From positions 620,001 through 684,000 of the forward strand of contig JAFKHH010000013.1 in assembly GCA_017306865.1 (NCBI GenBank): DNA of 64,000 nucleotides. The letters run 5' to 3'. The translations under genes were made by a program, and so were the position numbers. Under the pieces are notes generated by a model that made no database searches, was not told the DNA's origin, and saw nothing but the letters and a program-made list of their open reading frames with translations. This stretch comes from Filimonas sp. Lineage in GTDB: Bacteria > Bacteroidota > Bacteroidia > Chitinophagales > Chitinophagaceae. This document shows, one piece after another, positions 33,524 to 42,538 of the stretch (position 1 is its first letter; each line of letters begins with the position of its first letter).

Positions 33524-34147
33524 ATGAATGAAAAAATATTAATAATTGATAATCAATATTTTCCATGTATTAACTTAATAAAAAAGTCAATAAAATTTTC
33601 ACATGTTAAAATTGAATCATGTGATACCTTCCAAAAAAACAGTTTTCGTAACAGATGTGTTATTGCAGGCAGCAACGGATTAATCAATTTATCTGTCCCT
33701 GTAGAGAAAGGCCGGGATCAGAAAACACCCTACCGGGAGGTAAAAATTTCACAAGAAAAATGGCAAATACAGCATTGGAGAACGATTGTCTCGTGTTACC
33801 AGCGGGCACCTTTTTTTGAATATTATTCAAATGATATTAAACAACTTATATTTAGTAATGTAAATTATTTATTTGAAATAAACTTTAATATATTATTGTA
33901 TATCAATAAATTATTAAAAAATAAGATTCAAATAGAGCAAACTGATGATTTTATCTTTTCGTACGATAATTCGCAGTTTGAGGATGCAAGAAATACATGG
34001 AAACCGACCAATTTCCAACAAGGAGAAGGGGTAAGATATTTCCAGGTTTTTGAAGACAGGATCGGTTTTCAACCCAATCTCAGTATTCTCGACCTCCTGT
34101 TTTGTGAAGGGCCAAACGCACTACATCTGCTCAGTAACAGTGAGTAA
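33524..34147 (+). CDS. WbqC-like family protein
   Basis: A 207-residue protein of the WbqC-like family: IDNQYFPCINLIKKSIKFSH at the start, the central NRCVIAGSNGLINLSVPVEK, REVKISQEKWQIQHWRTIVS, and YQRAPFFEYYSNDIKQLI, ending with ILDLLFCEGPNALHLL. WbqC-like genes are usually found in O-antigen or surface-glycan clusters, where they may act on nucleotide-linked sugars; the mechanism is not established. No glycan genes are adjacent, so it is an orphan. The gene is much more AT-rich than its neighbours, with many AAT, ATT and TTA codons, hinting at recent transfer. ATG 33524 is preferred to an upstream TTG at 33515. Confidence 0.85.
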   Translation: MNEKILIIDNQYFPCINLIKKSIKFSHVKIESCDTFQKNSFRNRCVIAGSNGLINLSVPVEKGRDQKTPYREVKISQEKWQIQHWRTIVSCYQRAPFFEYYSNDIKQLIFSNVNYLFEINFNILLYINKLLKNKIQIEQTDDFIFSYDNSQFEDARNTWKPTNFQQGEGVRYFQVFEDRIGFQPNLSILDLLFCEGPNALHLLSNSE

Positions 34148-34445
34148 TGCAAGGCCGTACTTTGTATAGGAGCAGTCATTTTGTCTGCTCTTTTATCCTG
34201 GTGCAAACAAAACTTTTGGGTGATAATCGGCGTTGTTATAGAGTAGAGCAAACCCTGAAGATTGATTGTTCGTCCGCTTCCCTTTGATGGAGTAACTTTA
34301 TTTTAAGCGATATTTAAAAACTAATCGCCTTAAAAAGATGCGTGATAACAGGATAGTATAGTATTTTCACGCAGTAGATTCAGCACCCCTTGAAAATGAG
34401 ATAGCAACTGCTGAAGCGCCCTTTTTATCCTTAATTACCAAATAA

Positions 34446-35486
34446 ATGAAGAACCGGCTTACTGCATTACTGTTGGTGCTACTCGCATTCCAGGTACACG
34501 CGCAACAACGTCCTCATTATACCCAATACATACTGAATAATTTTATTATTAACCCAGCGGTAGCGGGAATTGAAAATTATTGGGATGTAAAAGTTAGCCA
34601 TCGCCAGCAATGGGTGGGGTTAGACGGTGCGCCGCAAACAACCTACCTGACGGTGCAGGGGCCTTTGCATAAAAGTGACTATGAGCAGGAATCTGTAACA
34701 GGTTTTCATGCCTCTGGCGAGAACCCAAGGGGACGGGCTTACTGGCAAGACTATACAGCTCCGGACCCGCATGGTGGATTTGGCCTTACGGTTATCAACG
34801 ACCGCACCGGTCCGCTAAACCGTTTTTCAGCTTCGGCTGCTTTCGCCTATCACATAGGGTTGTCTCCAAAAACAAACTTAAGTGCAGGCTTGCAGGCAGG
34901 CATACAGCAAATGAACCTGAATGCAGGCAAGCTGGATTTTGGTACACTTAACCCGGTGGACCCGGCAGTAGCGGGAAGCGGGAAGATCAACAAGATCCGC
35001 CCGGACCTGAGCGCTGGCCTGTGGTTGTATTCTTCTAATTACTTTGTAGGCCTGGCGGCTCAGAATATCATTCCCGAAGGTGTGGGTTTTGACGGAGGCA
35101 GGGTAGTGGGTGATTCCATTGTGCTGCTAAAAGGCAAACTTGTACCGCATCTTTTCTTTTCTGCGGGTTACCGTACATTCTTAAGCGAGGACATTTCTTT
35201 GTTACCTTCTCTTATGGTTAAATATGTACAACCAGCCCCGGTAAGCGTAGATTTCAATTTAAAGGCGCAATACCAGGACTTGTTCTGGGTAGGCGGTACA
35301 GTAAGATATAAAGATGGTTTTGCCGCAATGGTGGGCATGAACATCAACAGCGGTATTAATATTGGTTATTCGTATGACTTTACTGCAACCAGGCTGAATA
35401 CGGTTAGCTATGGTACGCATGAGATCGTAGTGGGCTTTTCACTTGGCAATAAATACGGCGACTGGTGTCCGCGAAATATCTGGTAG
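34446..35486 (+). CDS. PorP/SprF family outer-membrane protein (type IX secretion/gliding)
   Basis: A 346-residue beta-barrel protein. Signal peptide MKNRLTALLLVLLAFQVHAQ is followed by the family hallmark QRPHYTQYILNNFIINPAVA, then VKVSHRQQWVGLDGAPQTTY and GGFGLTVINDRTGPLNRFSA, and the C-terminal GINIGYSYDFT. SprF/PorP proteins assist secretion or anchoring of type IX cargo such as the SprB adhesin. No large adhesin gene is directly adjacent; it is followed by a VOC-family gene. Confidence 0.93.
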   Translation: MKNRLTALLLVLLAFQVHAQQRPHYTQYILNNFIINPAVAGIENYWDVKVSHRQQWVGLDGAPQTTYLTVQGPLHKSDYEQESVTGFHASGENPRGRAYWQDYTAPDPHGGFGLTVINDRTGPLNRFSASAAFAYHIGLSPKTNLSAGLQAGIQQMNLNAGKLDFGTLNPVDPAVAGSGKINKIRPDLSAGLWLYSSNYFVGLAAQNIIPEGVGFDGGRVVGDSIVLLKGKLVPHLFFSAGYRTFLSEDISLLPSLMVKYVQPAPVSVDFNLKAQYQDLFWVGGTVRYKDGFAAMVGMNINSGINIGYSYDFTATRLNTVSYGTHEIVVGFSLGNKYGDWCPRNIW

Positions 35487-35555
35487 GAAGGAATGTTTGG
35501 AGTTGTCCGTTTTGCATTTTCAGATCACTTCTTTAATCATACAATACACGTAACT

Positions 35556-35960
35556 ATGAAAAAAGTAACGGGCCTCGGCGGCGTATTTTTTAAGAGCGAA
35601 GATCCAAAGCGGATGAACGAATGGTACGCCAAAAATCTTGGAATTGCGACCAGTGAATACGGCGCAACATTTGACTGGCGGCAGGAGGATGATCCTTCAA
35701 AAAAAGGTACAACTGCCTGGTGTGCTTTTCCGCAGGATACCAAATACTTCAACCCGTCTGTTAAGCCATTTATGATCAACTACCGCGTGGCGGATATTGC
35801 GGCCCTGGTAGAAGAATTGAAAAAAGAGAGTGTGACAATTGTAGATGAGATTACGGAATATGACTATGGCAAATTTGTTCATATACTCGATCCGGAGGGC
35901 AACATCATTGAGCTATGGGAGCCGAAGGAAGAGACTGATGAAGCGAGTGCAGCAGAATAG
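35556..35960 (+). CDS. VOC/glyoxalase-like protein
   Basis: A 134-residue protein of the vicinal-oxygen-chelate superfamily: MKKVTGLGGVFFKSEDPKRM, NEWYAKNLGIATSEYGATFD, FMINYRVADIAALVEELKKE and HILDPEGNIIELWEP. The conserved terminal glutamate in IIELWEP is one of the usual metal ligands. Members include glyoxalase I, dioxygenases and antibiotic-resistance proteins; the reaction here is not predictable. The frame extends upstream to 35493 but ATG 35556 begins the conserved fold, so I use it. Confidence 0.88.
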   Translation: MKKVTGLGGVFFKSEDPKRMNEWYAKNLGIATSEYGATFDWRQEDDPSKKGTTAWCAFPQDTKYFNPSVKPFMINYRVADIAALVEELKKESVTIVDEITEYDYGKFVHILDPEGNIIELWEPKEETDEASAAE

Positions 35961-36013
35961 TATAATAAGATAGAAGCGTTTGCCGGATGCACTGGTAAGC
36001 TTTTACAATACAT

Positions 36014-36048
36014 AAAAAGGCCCGGAGTGTATAGCTCCGGGCCTTTTT
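36014..36048. terminator. Bidirectional terminator between VOC and BlaR1-type genes
   Basis: Perfect 14-bp arms AAAAAGGCCCGGAG (36014-36027) and CTCCGGGCCTTTTT (36035-36048) with a 7-nt loop, T-rich on both strands, at a convergent junction. Confidence 0.95.
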
Positions 36049-36071
36049 ATTATGTGTTGCTTCTCTGGCTA

Positions 36072-38186
36072 TTATAGTTTAGTTGGAGGAGCCTTCTTTA
36101 TATCAATTACAATGTTTACATCTTTGTTGTTATTGGTCAGGGTTACATTCCTGACTCTAACGGATTGATTAACATTTGCTTTTGAGTCATCTTTCACAAT
36201 AACTTTTACACCTTTATATTCGTACGTATAGTCTCCCTTTGGAGTAGCATCCGTATCTTCTTTTTCCGGGCAAACGCGGGGAGCGGCATGTGCCGGATAC
36301 CCGGGGTAAGAGAAAGCCCAGTTTTGATTATCATTCATCTGGGTAGCTACCCGGCGTTCTGTATAGCATTGCTTTAAAGAGTCAAGCAACCTGTTGCGCA
36401 ATGCAAGCTGTACAGTTTTTTCGTTCACATCTTTTGTTATTTGCTCCTGCATGTTTAAATCTCTCAGACGTAGGAATGAGCTTCTTTTGTCCGGGTTTTG
36501 CGCCTCGTTGGTATCAGCACCATTTTCTTCCAATACTTTATCTTTTTTGTTACCATTGGCTGGTGCCGGTGCTGCCGGGGTAGCAGGCTTTGCAGGTGGG
36601 GCTTGTATGCGCAGGTAAGTAGGTACTTTGTCTATCGCATCTTTCACCAGCTTATTGATCTCTGCTTCGGAGAAGCGGATGTTCTTGGCTTCCATTTTTT
36701 TAAACTCAGCCTTAGCCTTATCTAAATCAGCGTTTAGTTTCTTCCAGTCAAAATTTATATTCACCTTATCCATGGCGTTTACAATCGCGTTTTTGATGTA
36801 AACAGAATCAACGCCAGGGGCAATAGTTGGAATGTTCATGTTAGCAAGTGCCAGCTCTTTTTTCAATGCTTCAGAAGACGCGTTCAACGCTGCAGGTACA
36901 GCATCTCTCATTGCTTCCTTTGCCTGGTCCAGTGCAAGCGGCCCTGTAACAGATAAAGTTCTTTGAGCAATTTTCAATGCATCTTTAGACGAAGTCACCA
37001 TTTCTTCTTTTGCCTGTTGCAGCGCATTGTCCACCTCATTTTTGATTGGCTTGGAAAGAAAGAAGAGAGGATTCATCAGTGGGTTTTCCACTCTTGTCAT
37101 CATCGGTTCCACCACTACCGGTTGGTTAGGTTGCTGAGGCAATGCACCCTGCGCTTCTGTTTTTGGCTTTTGGTCTGCCGGCTGCAACCACGCAATTGAG
37201 GTCATAATACCAGTGATCAGCAACAACGCCATTAACTGGTGCTTATACTGAAATTGCTTTTCCGGTTGGTTCAGCATTCTCCTCACGCGGGAGAGTAAAT
37301 CGCCCTTAGGTGCGGCCGCATACATGGCAAATGCCGGTGTTGCCTGCTGCAAAGTAGCTATACTAAGTAGTGCGCGGGCATACATGGAGGGATTGTATTG
37401 ATATTGTAAAACCCAGTCGTCACAACTATTTTCTCTTTCTTTTTTAATTTGTTTACCAATGAGTTGTGTAAACGGATTGAAGAAAAGCGTTATCTCTACA
37501 ATAGACAATAAAAGGTTTACAAGATAGTCTGCACGTCTTATGTGCGCCAGTTCATGCAGCAGGATGGCTTCCAGTTGTTCTGGTGTCAAATGATTGACAC
37601 TTGCGACCGGCAGCAGGATCAGCGGTTTCAAAAATCCTATAGTCATCGGACTACTGATCAGGGATGACAAGTATATGCGAACCGGCTTTTTAATGTTTAG
37701 CTGTGCAGCAATCTTTTGCACAAATAGTTTCCATTCTACATCTATCTTTTGCAGGCCTGATGTTTTGACCATGCTGGTATAGCGGTAGCTTCTGAACCAT
37801 TTTACCGTAAGGAAAATGATCAGCAGCAGATATGCGATAGATAAATAGGGAAGGAATTCTTCACTTTTAAGAATAACGGAGAATAGTCTCGTTTTAAGCG
37901 TAAGTGTCTGTGGTTCAATAATCCATTGGGCGTTATCTGCATTTAAAGATGCGATAAGTGCCATGGCTTCACTACACTTTGTATAGTAAAATTGTAAAGT
38001 AACAATGAACCAGGCAAAGACCACCAGTTGCGCAGTAAGCGCAATGCGGTATTTGATGGCCGACGGCATTTTAAAAAGGCTATTCACCAAAGCAGTTAGT
38101 ATCCACACCAGTGCCCCTTGCCACAAACTGTTTGCAATAGCATAACCCAATGCCTGTAAAAAAGGAGAATGGGATAGAGCCTGCAT
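36072..38186 (-). CDS. BlaR1/M56-family membrane metallopeptidase (sensor-type)
   Basis: A 704-residue integral membrane protein. Hydrophobic helices lie at about 20-38, 47-66 and 110-128; the zinc site HELAH is at 211-215 with the third ligand likely in ERENSCDDW (250-258), and another membrane helix follows near 315-333. The remaining 370 residues are predicted periplasmic and alternate helical, Pro/Ala-rich (QAPPAKPATPAAPAPANG) and charged segments, without the penicillin-binding sensor domain of true BlaR1. It lies 5 bp after a BlaI repressor gene, so it probably cleaves that repressor upon an unknown signal. Confidence 0.9.
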   Translation of the reverse strand: MQALSHSPFLQALGYAIANSLWQGALVWILTALVNSLFKMPSAIKYRIALTAQLVVFAWFIVTLQFYYTKCSEAMALIASLNADNAQWIIEPQTLTLKTRLFSVILKSEEFLPYLSIAYLLLIIFLTVKWFRSYRYTSMVKTSGLQKIDVEWKLFVQKIAAQLNIKKPVRIYLSSLISSPMTIGFLKPLILLPVASVNHLTPEQLEAILLHELAHIRRADYLVNLLLSIVEITLFFNPFTQLIGKQIKKERENSCDDWVLQYQYNPSMYARALLSIATLQQATPAFAMYAAAPKGDLLSRVRRMLNQPEKQFQYKHQLMALLLITGIMTSIAWLQPADQKPKTEAQGALPQQPNQPVVVEPMMTRVENPLMNPLFFLSKPIKNEVDNALQQAKEEMVTSSKDALKIAQRTLSVTGPLALDQAKEAMRDAVPAALNASSEALKKELALANMNIPTIAPGVDSVYIKNAIVNAMDKVNINFDWKKLNADLDKAKAEFKKMEAKNIRFSEAEINKLVKDAIDKVPTYLRIQAPPAKPATPAAPAPANGNKKDKVLEENGADTNEAQNPDKRSSFLRLRDLNMQEQITKDVNEKTVQLALRNRLLDSLKQCYTERRVATQMNDNQNWAFSYPGYPAHAAPRVCPEKEDTDATPKGDYTYEYKGVKVIVKDDSKANVNQSVRVRNVTLTNNNKDVNIVIDIKKAPPTKL

Positions 38187-38191
38187 AAGTG

Positions 38192-38575
38192 TTATTGGTT
38201 TTTAAGATTGTCCAGCAATTTTTGAATTTCGTCCAGTTCTTCCTTAGAAGTAGCGCTATTGCCAAGCGCCTGCATTACCAGTTGGCTGGTAGAACCGCCA
38301 AAGAGGGCATCCACCATTTTACCTACCAGTTGTTTCTGCGTGCTGTCCCTGGAAACATTGGCCTTATACCTGTGCGTTTTACTGGAGTCGTCTCGCGTTA
38401 CAATACCTTTTTCAAACATGATCTGCATCAGCTTGAGTGTGGTCGTGTAGCCACTTTCTTTTGTCTTACTCAACTCTTCGTGTACCTCTCTTACGGTAGC
38501 TTCCTCTTTATCCCACAGGATCTGTAAGATCTCCAGCTCGCTTTCAGTAGGTTTCAACTGTTTTAAAGTGCTCAT
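38192..38575 (-). CDS. BlaI/MecI-family transcriptional repressor
   Basis: A 127-residue winged-helix repressor (Penicillinase_R family): LKPTESELEILQILWDKEEA with TVREVHEELSKTKESGYTTT is the DNA-binding part, and the C-terminal helices (LVGKMVDALFGGSTSQLVMQ) form the dimer interface. The conserved KTHRYKANVSRD carries the usual protease-sensitive region between the domains. It is transcribed with the M56 peptidase gene 5 bp downstream. A palindromic site overlaps the start region and may serve autoregulation. Confidence 0.94.
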   Translation of the reverse strand: MSTLKQLKPTESELEILQILWDKEEATVREVHEELSKTKESGYTTTLKLMQIMFEKGIVTRDDSSKTHRYKANVSRDSTQKQLVGKMVDALFGGSTSQLVMQALGNSATSKEELDEIQKLLDNLKNQ

Positions 38576-38577
38576 AT

Positions 38578-38593
38578 TACGAATTATTTCGTA
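38578..38593. promoter_or_regulatory. Candidate BlaI operator
   Basis: Perfect 6-bp dyad TACGAA-TTAT-TTCGTA lies 3 bp upstream of the blaI start codon, in the spacer shared with the divergent mscS gene. BlaI family operators are short dyads of the TACA/TGTA type, so this variant is plausible for autorepression. Confidence 0.45.
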
Positions 38594-38692
38594 TCAAATG
38601 TAATAATAGTTGTGTAATCTGCAAATCATTTATTTATTTTCCGATAAATTTTAACGTTGGACGGTTAAATTACCTATTTAAATACCCTTCTT

Positions 38693-40309
38693 ATGAGATA
38701 CATCAGCCTTATTTTACTCACCTGCCTGTTGTCATTGGGAGCCTATGCTTTCGATACCGATTCCCTGCACAGAGATACTTCAGTTAAGTCTGCGCCTGTA
38801 GTATTTAATAAAGACACAATTTTTAAAATATATACTGCGCCCGAGCGCATTAGCCTGCAGGAGCGGGCACAACTTATAAGCAGCAGGCTATCTGCTGTAG
38901 CAGGCCTAGCCTCGTTTGATGTAAAGCGGCTGGTGGTATTGCAAGACTCCGGTTATTATAGAATTGTTTATGGAGATACGATTATCATTTTTTTGGATGA
39001 AAAAGATGCGCTGGCAAATGGAAAACAGCTCGCTGAACTGGCAACCGGCTATCATCAACTGATAAAAGATAAAGTACTGGCTTATCGCGCATTTGAGACA
39101 CCTACCTCTATTATGGTTTCTGTTGCAGAGGCCCTGGGTGTGGTGCTGATGCTGGTGTTGCTGATTGTAGTTATGCATAGACTATACCGCTGGGTCTTGC
39201 AGAAATATATAAGGCGCAGACAATTCAGGCCACTTGTTATAAATAAATATGAACTCATAGGATCGCGCCAATACCGGGCATTTCTTATACGGCTTATCAG
39301 TTTTGCAAGATGGGTTTGTATTGCATTGATCGTTTATCTCTCTTTGCCGCTTGTGTTCAGCCTTTTTCCGTGGACGCATGGTGTTGCTACTAAATTAATA
39401 GGCTTTGTAGTGCGCCCGTTTGTTTCCATTGTGCGCGGCATTATCAATTACTTTCCGAATCTTATCACCATCCTTGTTATATACCTGGTTACACGATATT
39501 TTGTAAAGCTGGTAAAGTACTTTGCTACAGAAATAAGTAAGGGCAGGCTGAATGTGCCGGGTTTTTACGCGGATTGGGCATTACCTACATTTAAGATTGT
39601 AAAGTCCCTGTTGTACATTTTTATGTTCATCGTTATTTTCCCTTATATGCCGGGTTCCGATTCCAAAGTGTTCCAGGGAGTATCCGTTTTCCTCGGCATA
39701 CTATTCTCCATCGGCTCGTCGTCCGCAGTATCCAATATTGTAGCAGGTGTTGTTATTACCTACATGCGTCCGTTTAAAGTGGGAGACAGGGTAAAGATTG
39801 GTGATGTAATGGGCGATGTACTGGAGAAAAATTTATTAGTAACCCGTATCCGTACGATCAAGAATGAAGAAATAACTATTCCGAATGCGAATATTCTAAA
39901 CGGTGGTACCATCAACTATTCATCCCTTGCAAAGTCCAACGGCCTTATATTACATACAACTGCAACTATTGGTTATGATACACCGTGGAAGCAGGTGCAT
40001 GCGTTACTTATTAAAGCTGCCCAACTTACTGAAGGTCTCTTACAGGAGCCGGCACCATTTGTATTGCAAACAAGCCTGGATGATTATTATGTTTCTTACC
40101 AGCTAAATGCTTACACTGAACTGCCACATCAGATGGTTAGTTTATACTCCGCACTTCATCAAAATATACAGGATGTATTTAATGAGGCAGGCGTAGAGAT
40201 CATGTCTCCTGCTTATCATTCACTACGCGATGGTAACACGGTAACTATTCCGCCGGATAAAAGGCCGGAAGGATATGAGCCGGGAAGTTTCAGGATGAAA
40301 GAGGGTTAG
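38693..40309 (+). CDS. MscS-family mechanosensitive ion channel
   Basis: A 538-residue channel protein. A signal-like first segment (ISLILLTCLLSLGAYAF) and a periplasmic N-terminal region of about 120 residues precede helices at about 141-165, 200-226, 255-275 and 305-325. The pore-lining and MscS beta-domain region, GSSSAVSNIVAGVVITYMRP starting near residue 340 and FKVGDRVKIGDVMGDVLEKN, is clear. The tail has the vestibule motif ITIPNANILNGGTINYS. It releases solutes under osmotic downshock. It is divergent from the blaI-like gene. Confidence 0.93.
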   Translation: MRYISLILLTCLLSLGAYAFDTDSLHRDTSVKSAPVVFNKDTIFKIYTAPERISLQERAQLISSRLSAVAGLASFDVKRLVVLQDSGYYRIVYGDTIIIFLDEKDALANGKQLAELATGYHQLIKDKVLAYRAFETPTSIMVSVAEALGVVLMLVLLIVVMHRLYRWVLQKYIRRRQFRPLVINKYELIGSRQYRAFLIRLISFARWVCIALIVYLSLPLVFSLFPWTHGVATKLIGFVVRPFVSIVRGIINYFPNLITILVIYLVTRYFVKLVKYFATEISKGRLNVPGFYADWALPTFKIVKSLLYIFMFIVIFPYMPGSDSKVFQGVSVFLGILFSIGSSSAVSNIVAGVVITYMRPFKVGDRVKIGDVMGDVLEKNLLVTRIRTIKNEEITIPNANILNGGTINYSSLAKSNGLILHTTATIGYDTPWKQVHALLIKAAQLTEGLLQEPAPFVLQTSLDDYYVSYQLNAYTELPHQMVSLYSALHQNIQDVFNEAGVEIMSPAYHSLRDGNTVTIPPDKRPEGYEPGSFRMKEG

Positions 40310-40318
40310 GGAGCAATT

Positions 40319-40368
40319 GTTGCATGGCTATATTGTTTAATTGCTGTTTTGACTATGTAACAATGAAA
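40319..40368. repeat. Family A words at a convergent junction
   Basis: GCATGGCTATATTGTTTAAT (40323-40342) and nearby TTGCTGTTTTGAC are variants of the family A words. No second arm is visible before the next stop codon. Confidence 0.4.
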
Positions 40369-41244
40369 CTATTTCTTCAACTCCTTCCTGATTTCTTTTG
40401 TCGTCTTTGTGCTGCCATCATGGCTCCAGCCAGGAGCCCCGAAAAGATAGTGAAGGATGTGGCTGAATTTTTTAGACTTGCGCAGGTCCTTGCCTATATT
40501 GATCCATTCGTGAAAAGCTACGCGAACAGGATTAAACGTATGCACATTTTTAGTCAGGCCATATGTAGGACGGAAGCTTTCCGGCTGAAACGTACCGAAC
40601 AGGCGATCCCATACTATTAAAGTACCCGCATGGTTTTTATCCAGGTATTCTATATCAGATCCATGGTGTACCCGGTGATGGGAGGGCGTATTGAAAATGT
40701 ATTCAAACCATTTCGGAAATTTCCTGATCGTTTCTGTATGGATCCAGAACTGGTATAGTAAACTGGCAGACTGCATGAGGAAGATCATGCCGGGATGGAA
40801 ACCGACAAATGGCATCCATGACCAGAAGAGGAAGGAGCCGGTAAGGTTGCCGGTCCATGTCTGGCGTAAAGCGGCTGCAAGATTGTAATGCTCTGATGTA
40901 TGATGCACAGAATGTGATGCCCAAAACCAACGTATGCCGTGGCTGCATCGGTGCATCCAGTAGTAACTGAAGTCATCTGCAAAAAAACAAAGTACCCAGC
41001 CCCACCAGATTGTATAAGGAATGGTGAATATGCGATACTCATAAATGAAAGCGAATAAGAGCGCAATAAAACCTTTTGTTACCAGGCCGGTCAGCAGGTT
41101 GCCTAACCCCAGGGAGATACTGGTTGCAGCATCTTTAACCTCATACAGTTCTTTCTGCATTTTTACAGCATACAGGACCTCCACAGTTATCAATAAAATA
41201 AAACCGGGAATGGCGTGCAATAGTATGTTAGGGAATTGGGGCAA
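40369..41244 (-). CDS. Sterol desaturase/fatty-acid hydroxylase family membrane protein
   Basis: A membrane di-iron enzyme of about 292 residues. Histidine clusters of the family are visible: YYWMHRCSHGIRWFWASHSV, HHTSEHYN, and HRVHHGSDIEYLDKNHAGTL. Four or so membrane helices, including LLHAIPGFILLITVEVLYAV and FIALLFAFIYEYRIF, surround them. These enzymes hydroxylate or desaturate lipids. The frame stays open into a repeat region; the first family-like residues begin at PQFPNILLHAIPG, so I place the start at the TTG at 41244. The start is uncertain. No lipid genes are adjacent. Confidence 0.85.
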   Translation of the reverse strand: MPQFPNILLHAIPGFILLITVEVLYAVKMQKELYEVKDAATSISLGLGNLLTGLVTKGFIALLFAFIYEYRIFTIPYTIWWGWVLCFFADDFSYYWMHRCSHGIRWFWASHSVHHTSEHYNLAAALRQTWTGNLTGSFLFWSWMPFVGFHPGMIFLMQSASLLYQFWIHTETIRKFPKWFEYIFNTPSHHRVHHGSDIEYLDKNHAGTLIVWDRLFGTFQPESFRPTYGLTKNVHTFNPVRVAFHEWINIGKDLRKSKKFSHILHYLFGAPGWSHDGSTKTTKEIRKELKK

Positions 41245-41397
41245 AGCAATTTGATTTGAAAATGAATGAATTTGAAAATTTGAAAATGTCGTGTGTAAAT
41301 TGCTGCATTGTTCAATTGTCAAATTGTTAGACTGACGAATTAAACAATAATTTTCAAATTAGCACATTCTCAAATTTTCAAATTCTCTTCCTCTAAT
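41245..41397. repeat. ATTTGAAA-type word repeats (family G) with family A words
   Basis: Blocks of TTTGAAAATTTGAAAATG (about 41251-41288) and complements TTTTCAAATT...CTCAAATTTTCAAATTC (41350-41386) flank family A words (TTGTTCAATTGTCAAATTG). The arms can pair. It lies between two minus-strand genes. Similar blocks occur at 45950, 51997 and 61861. Confidence 0.55.
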
Positions 41398-41892
41398 TTA
41401 CAATTTCGTTTCTGATTTATACACTGAATAATGTTGCAGCGTGGTCATTTTTAACCTATCGCCTTTTGCTTGCACCAGTATATATTCTTTAAATGTTTTG
41501 TTCTTGTCAAGAAAACCAATAATGCAGGATTGTGGTTCTTTTCCCTTGATAACCTGTGGCTCAGGCATCATGCCGAAGTCCGGAAAGTTGATGGTTTCTG
41601 TTTCCCTTAGTTCCTGGTATTCAATCTTAACAGTGTAGGTAAATGTATTTTTAGTTTCATAGAGTTTCACTGCAAATTTCCAGTCGTTAAGTTCATCCGG
41701 TACTTTTTCCGAATACTGTGCAGCAGGTTCTTTATTCACAATCGTCCTTTCTTTTGTTACAGATGGAGGCGCTACAGTGGTTACTGAATCTTTACCAGCG
41801 GTCTTTGTATCATCCTGTTGTTGGTTGCCACAGGATACAAGAAATAAGAATAAAGCTAAATATACAGGCTTCTGTTTCATAAAATTTTTCAT
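41398..41892 (-). CDS. Small lipoprotein, unknown function
   Basis: 164 residues with signal peptide and lipobox LVSC (YLALFLFLVSCGN), a low-complexity DDTKTAGKDSVTTVAPPSVT linker, and a compact mature domain with beta-strand alternation (WKFAVKLYETKNTFTYTVKI, YILVQAKGDRLKMTTLQHYS). Nothing in it identifies a family. The clear lipobox and continuous frame support a real gene. Followed downstream by repeats; upstream 67 bp to the next lipoprotein gene's stop, so the two may share a transcript. Confidence 0.7.
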   Translation of the reverse strand: MKNFMKQKPVYLALFLFLVSCGNQQQDDTKTAGKDSVTTVAPPSVTKERTIVNKEPAAQYSEKVPDELNDWKFAVKLYETKNTFTYTVKIEYQELRETETINFPDFGMMPEPQVIKGKEPQSCIIGFLDKNKTFKEYILVQAKGDRLKMTTLQHYSVYKSETKL

Positions 41893-41959
41893 GCTTCAAA
41901 ACTGCACTGAAAATAGGAAATCTATTTCTAAGGAGAAAAAAGAACAAAAGAACTTAATG

Positions 41960-42421
41960 TTAAAGGCTAACGGCAATTCGGGCCTTAATATTGTAAAAGG
42001 AATCATCTGGCGCATAGTAAGCGTCTAAGACAATTTTTATATACCCTGCCCCATAAAATAAATTATAATTGAGCCAATCAAGGGTATAGGTGCTGTCACT
42101 ATTGGTAATAAGACTATTGCTTACATACCATGGTAATACTTTCCATTCATCATTCCTTAAGATGGCTCCATCCACTTTGCAGTATGGGAGGACTGTATTT
42201 GTTAGTACGGGTATGCTGATAGTTGCCACTGTACGTCTATTACTCTCATCGTAGTGCCAGTCAGCCTTTTTGATAGTTACATAATAGTATTTTACACTAC
42301 CAACAGTAATTGTTGTATCACTGGTTGGCGTAACAGTTGGTGGAGGCTGTGGTGTTGTTTCATCTTTTTTACATGAAAAAAGAATGATAGAAGCGATTAA
42401 TAGGGAATAGATATATTTCAT
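41960..42421 (-). CDS. Small lipoprotein, unknown function
   Basis: 153 residues, lipobox LFSC (IASIILFSCKKD), then a Pro/Thr-rich linker (TPQPPPTVTPTSDTT) and a beta-rich mature domain (SVKYYYVTIKKADWHYDESN, YIKIVLDAYYAPDDSFYNIK). The layout, short K-rich stretch after the lipid cysteine and proline-rich spacer, is common among Bacteroidota surface lipoproteins. Function unknown. It precedes another lipoprotein gene in the same direction. Confidence 0.72.
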   Translation of the reverse strand: MKYIYSLLIASIILFSCKKDETTPQPPPTVTPTSDTTITVGSVKYYYVTIKKADWHYDESNRRTVATISIPVLTNTVLPYCKVDGAILRNDEWKVLPWYVSNSLITNSDSTYTLDWLNYNLFYGAGYIKIVLDAYYAPDDSFYNIKARIAVSL

Positions 42422-42538
42422 ATCCTTTATTTATTAGAAAAAGCAGGAACGTGTTTGTTCAATTTTTTATTGTACACTGACTTTTTACAATAAGTAAAGA
42501 CTTGCCGGGCGTGTGAAGACTCCGCTGTTGTTGAGTTA

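Noticed and set aside
40324-40620. 98-residue plus-strand frame overlapping the sterol-desaturase-like gene
   Set aside because: It is antisense to a clear family member and begins in family A repeat words.
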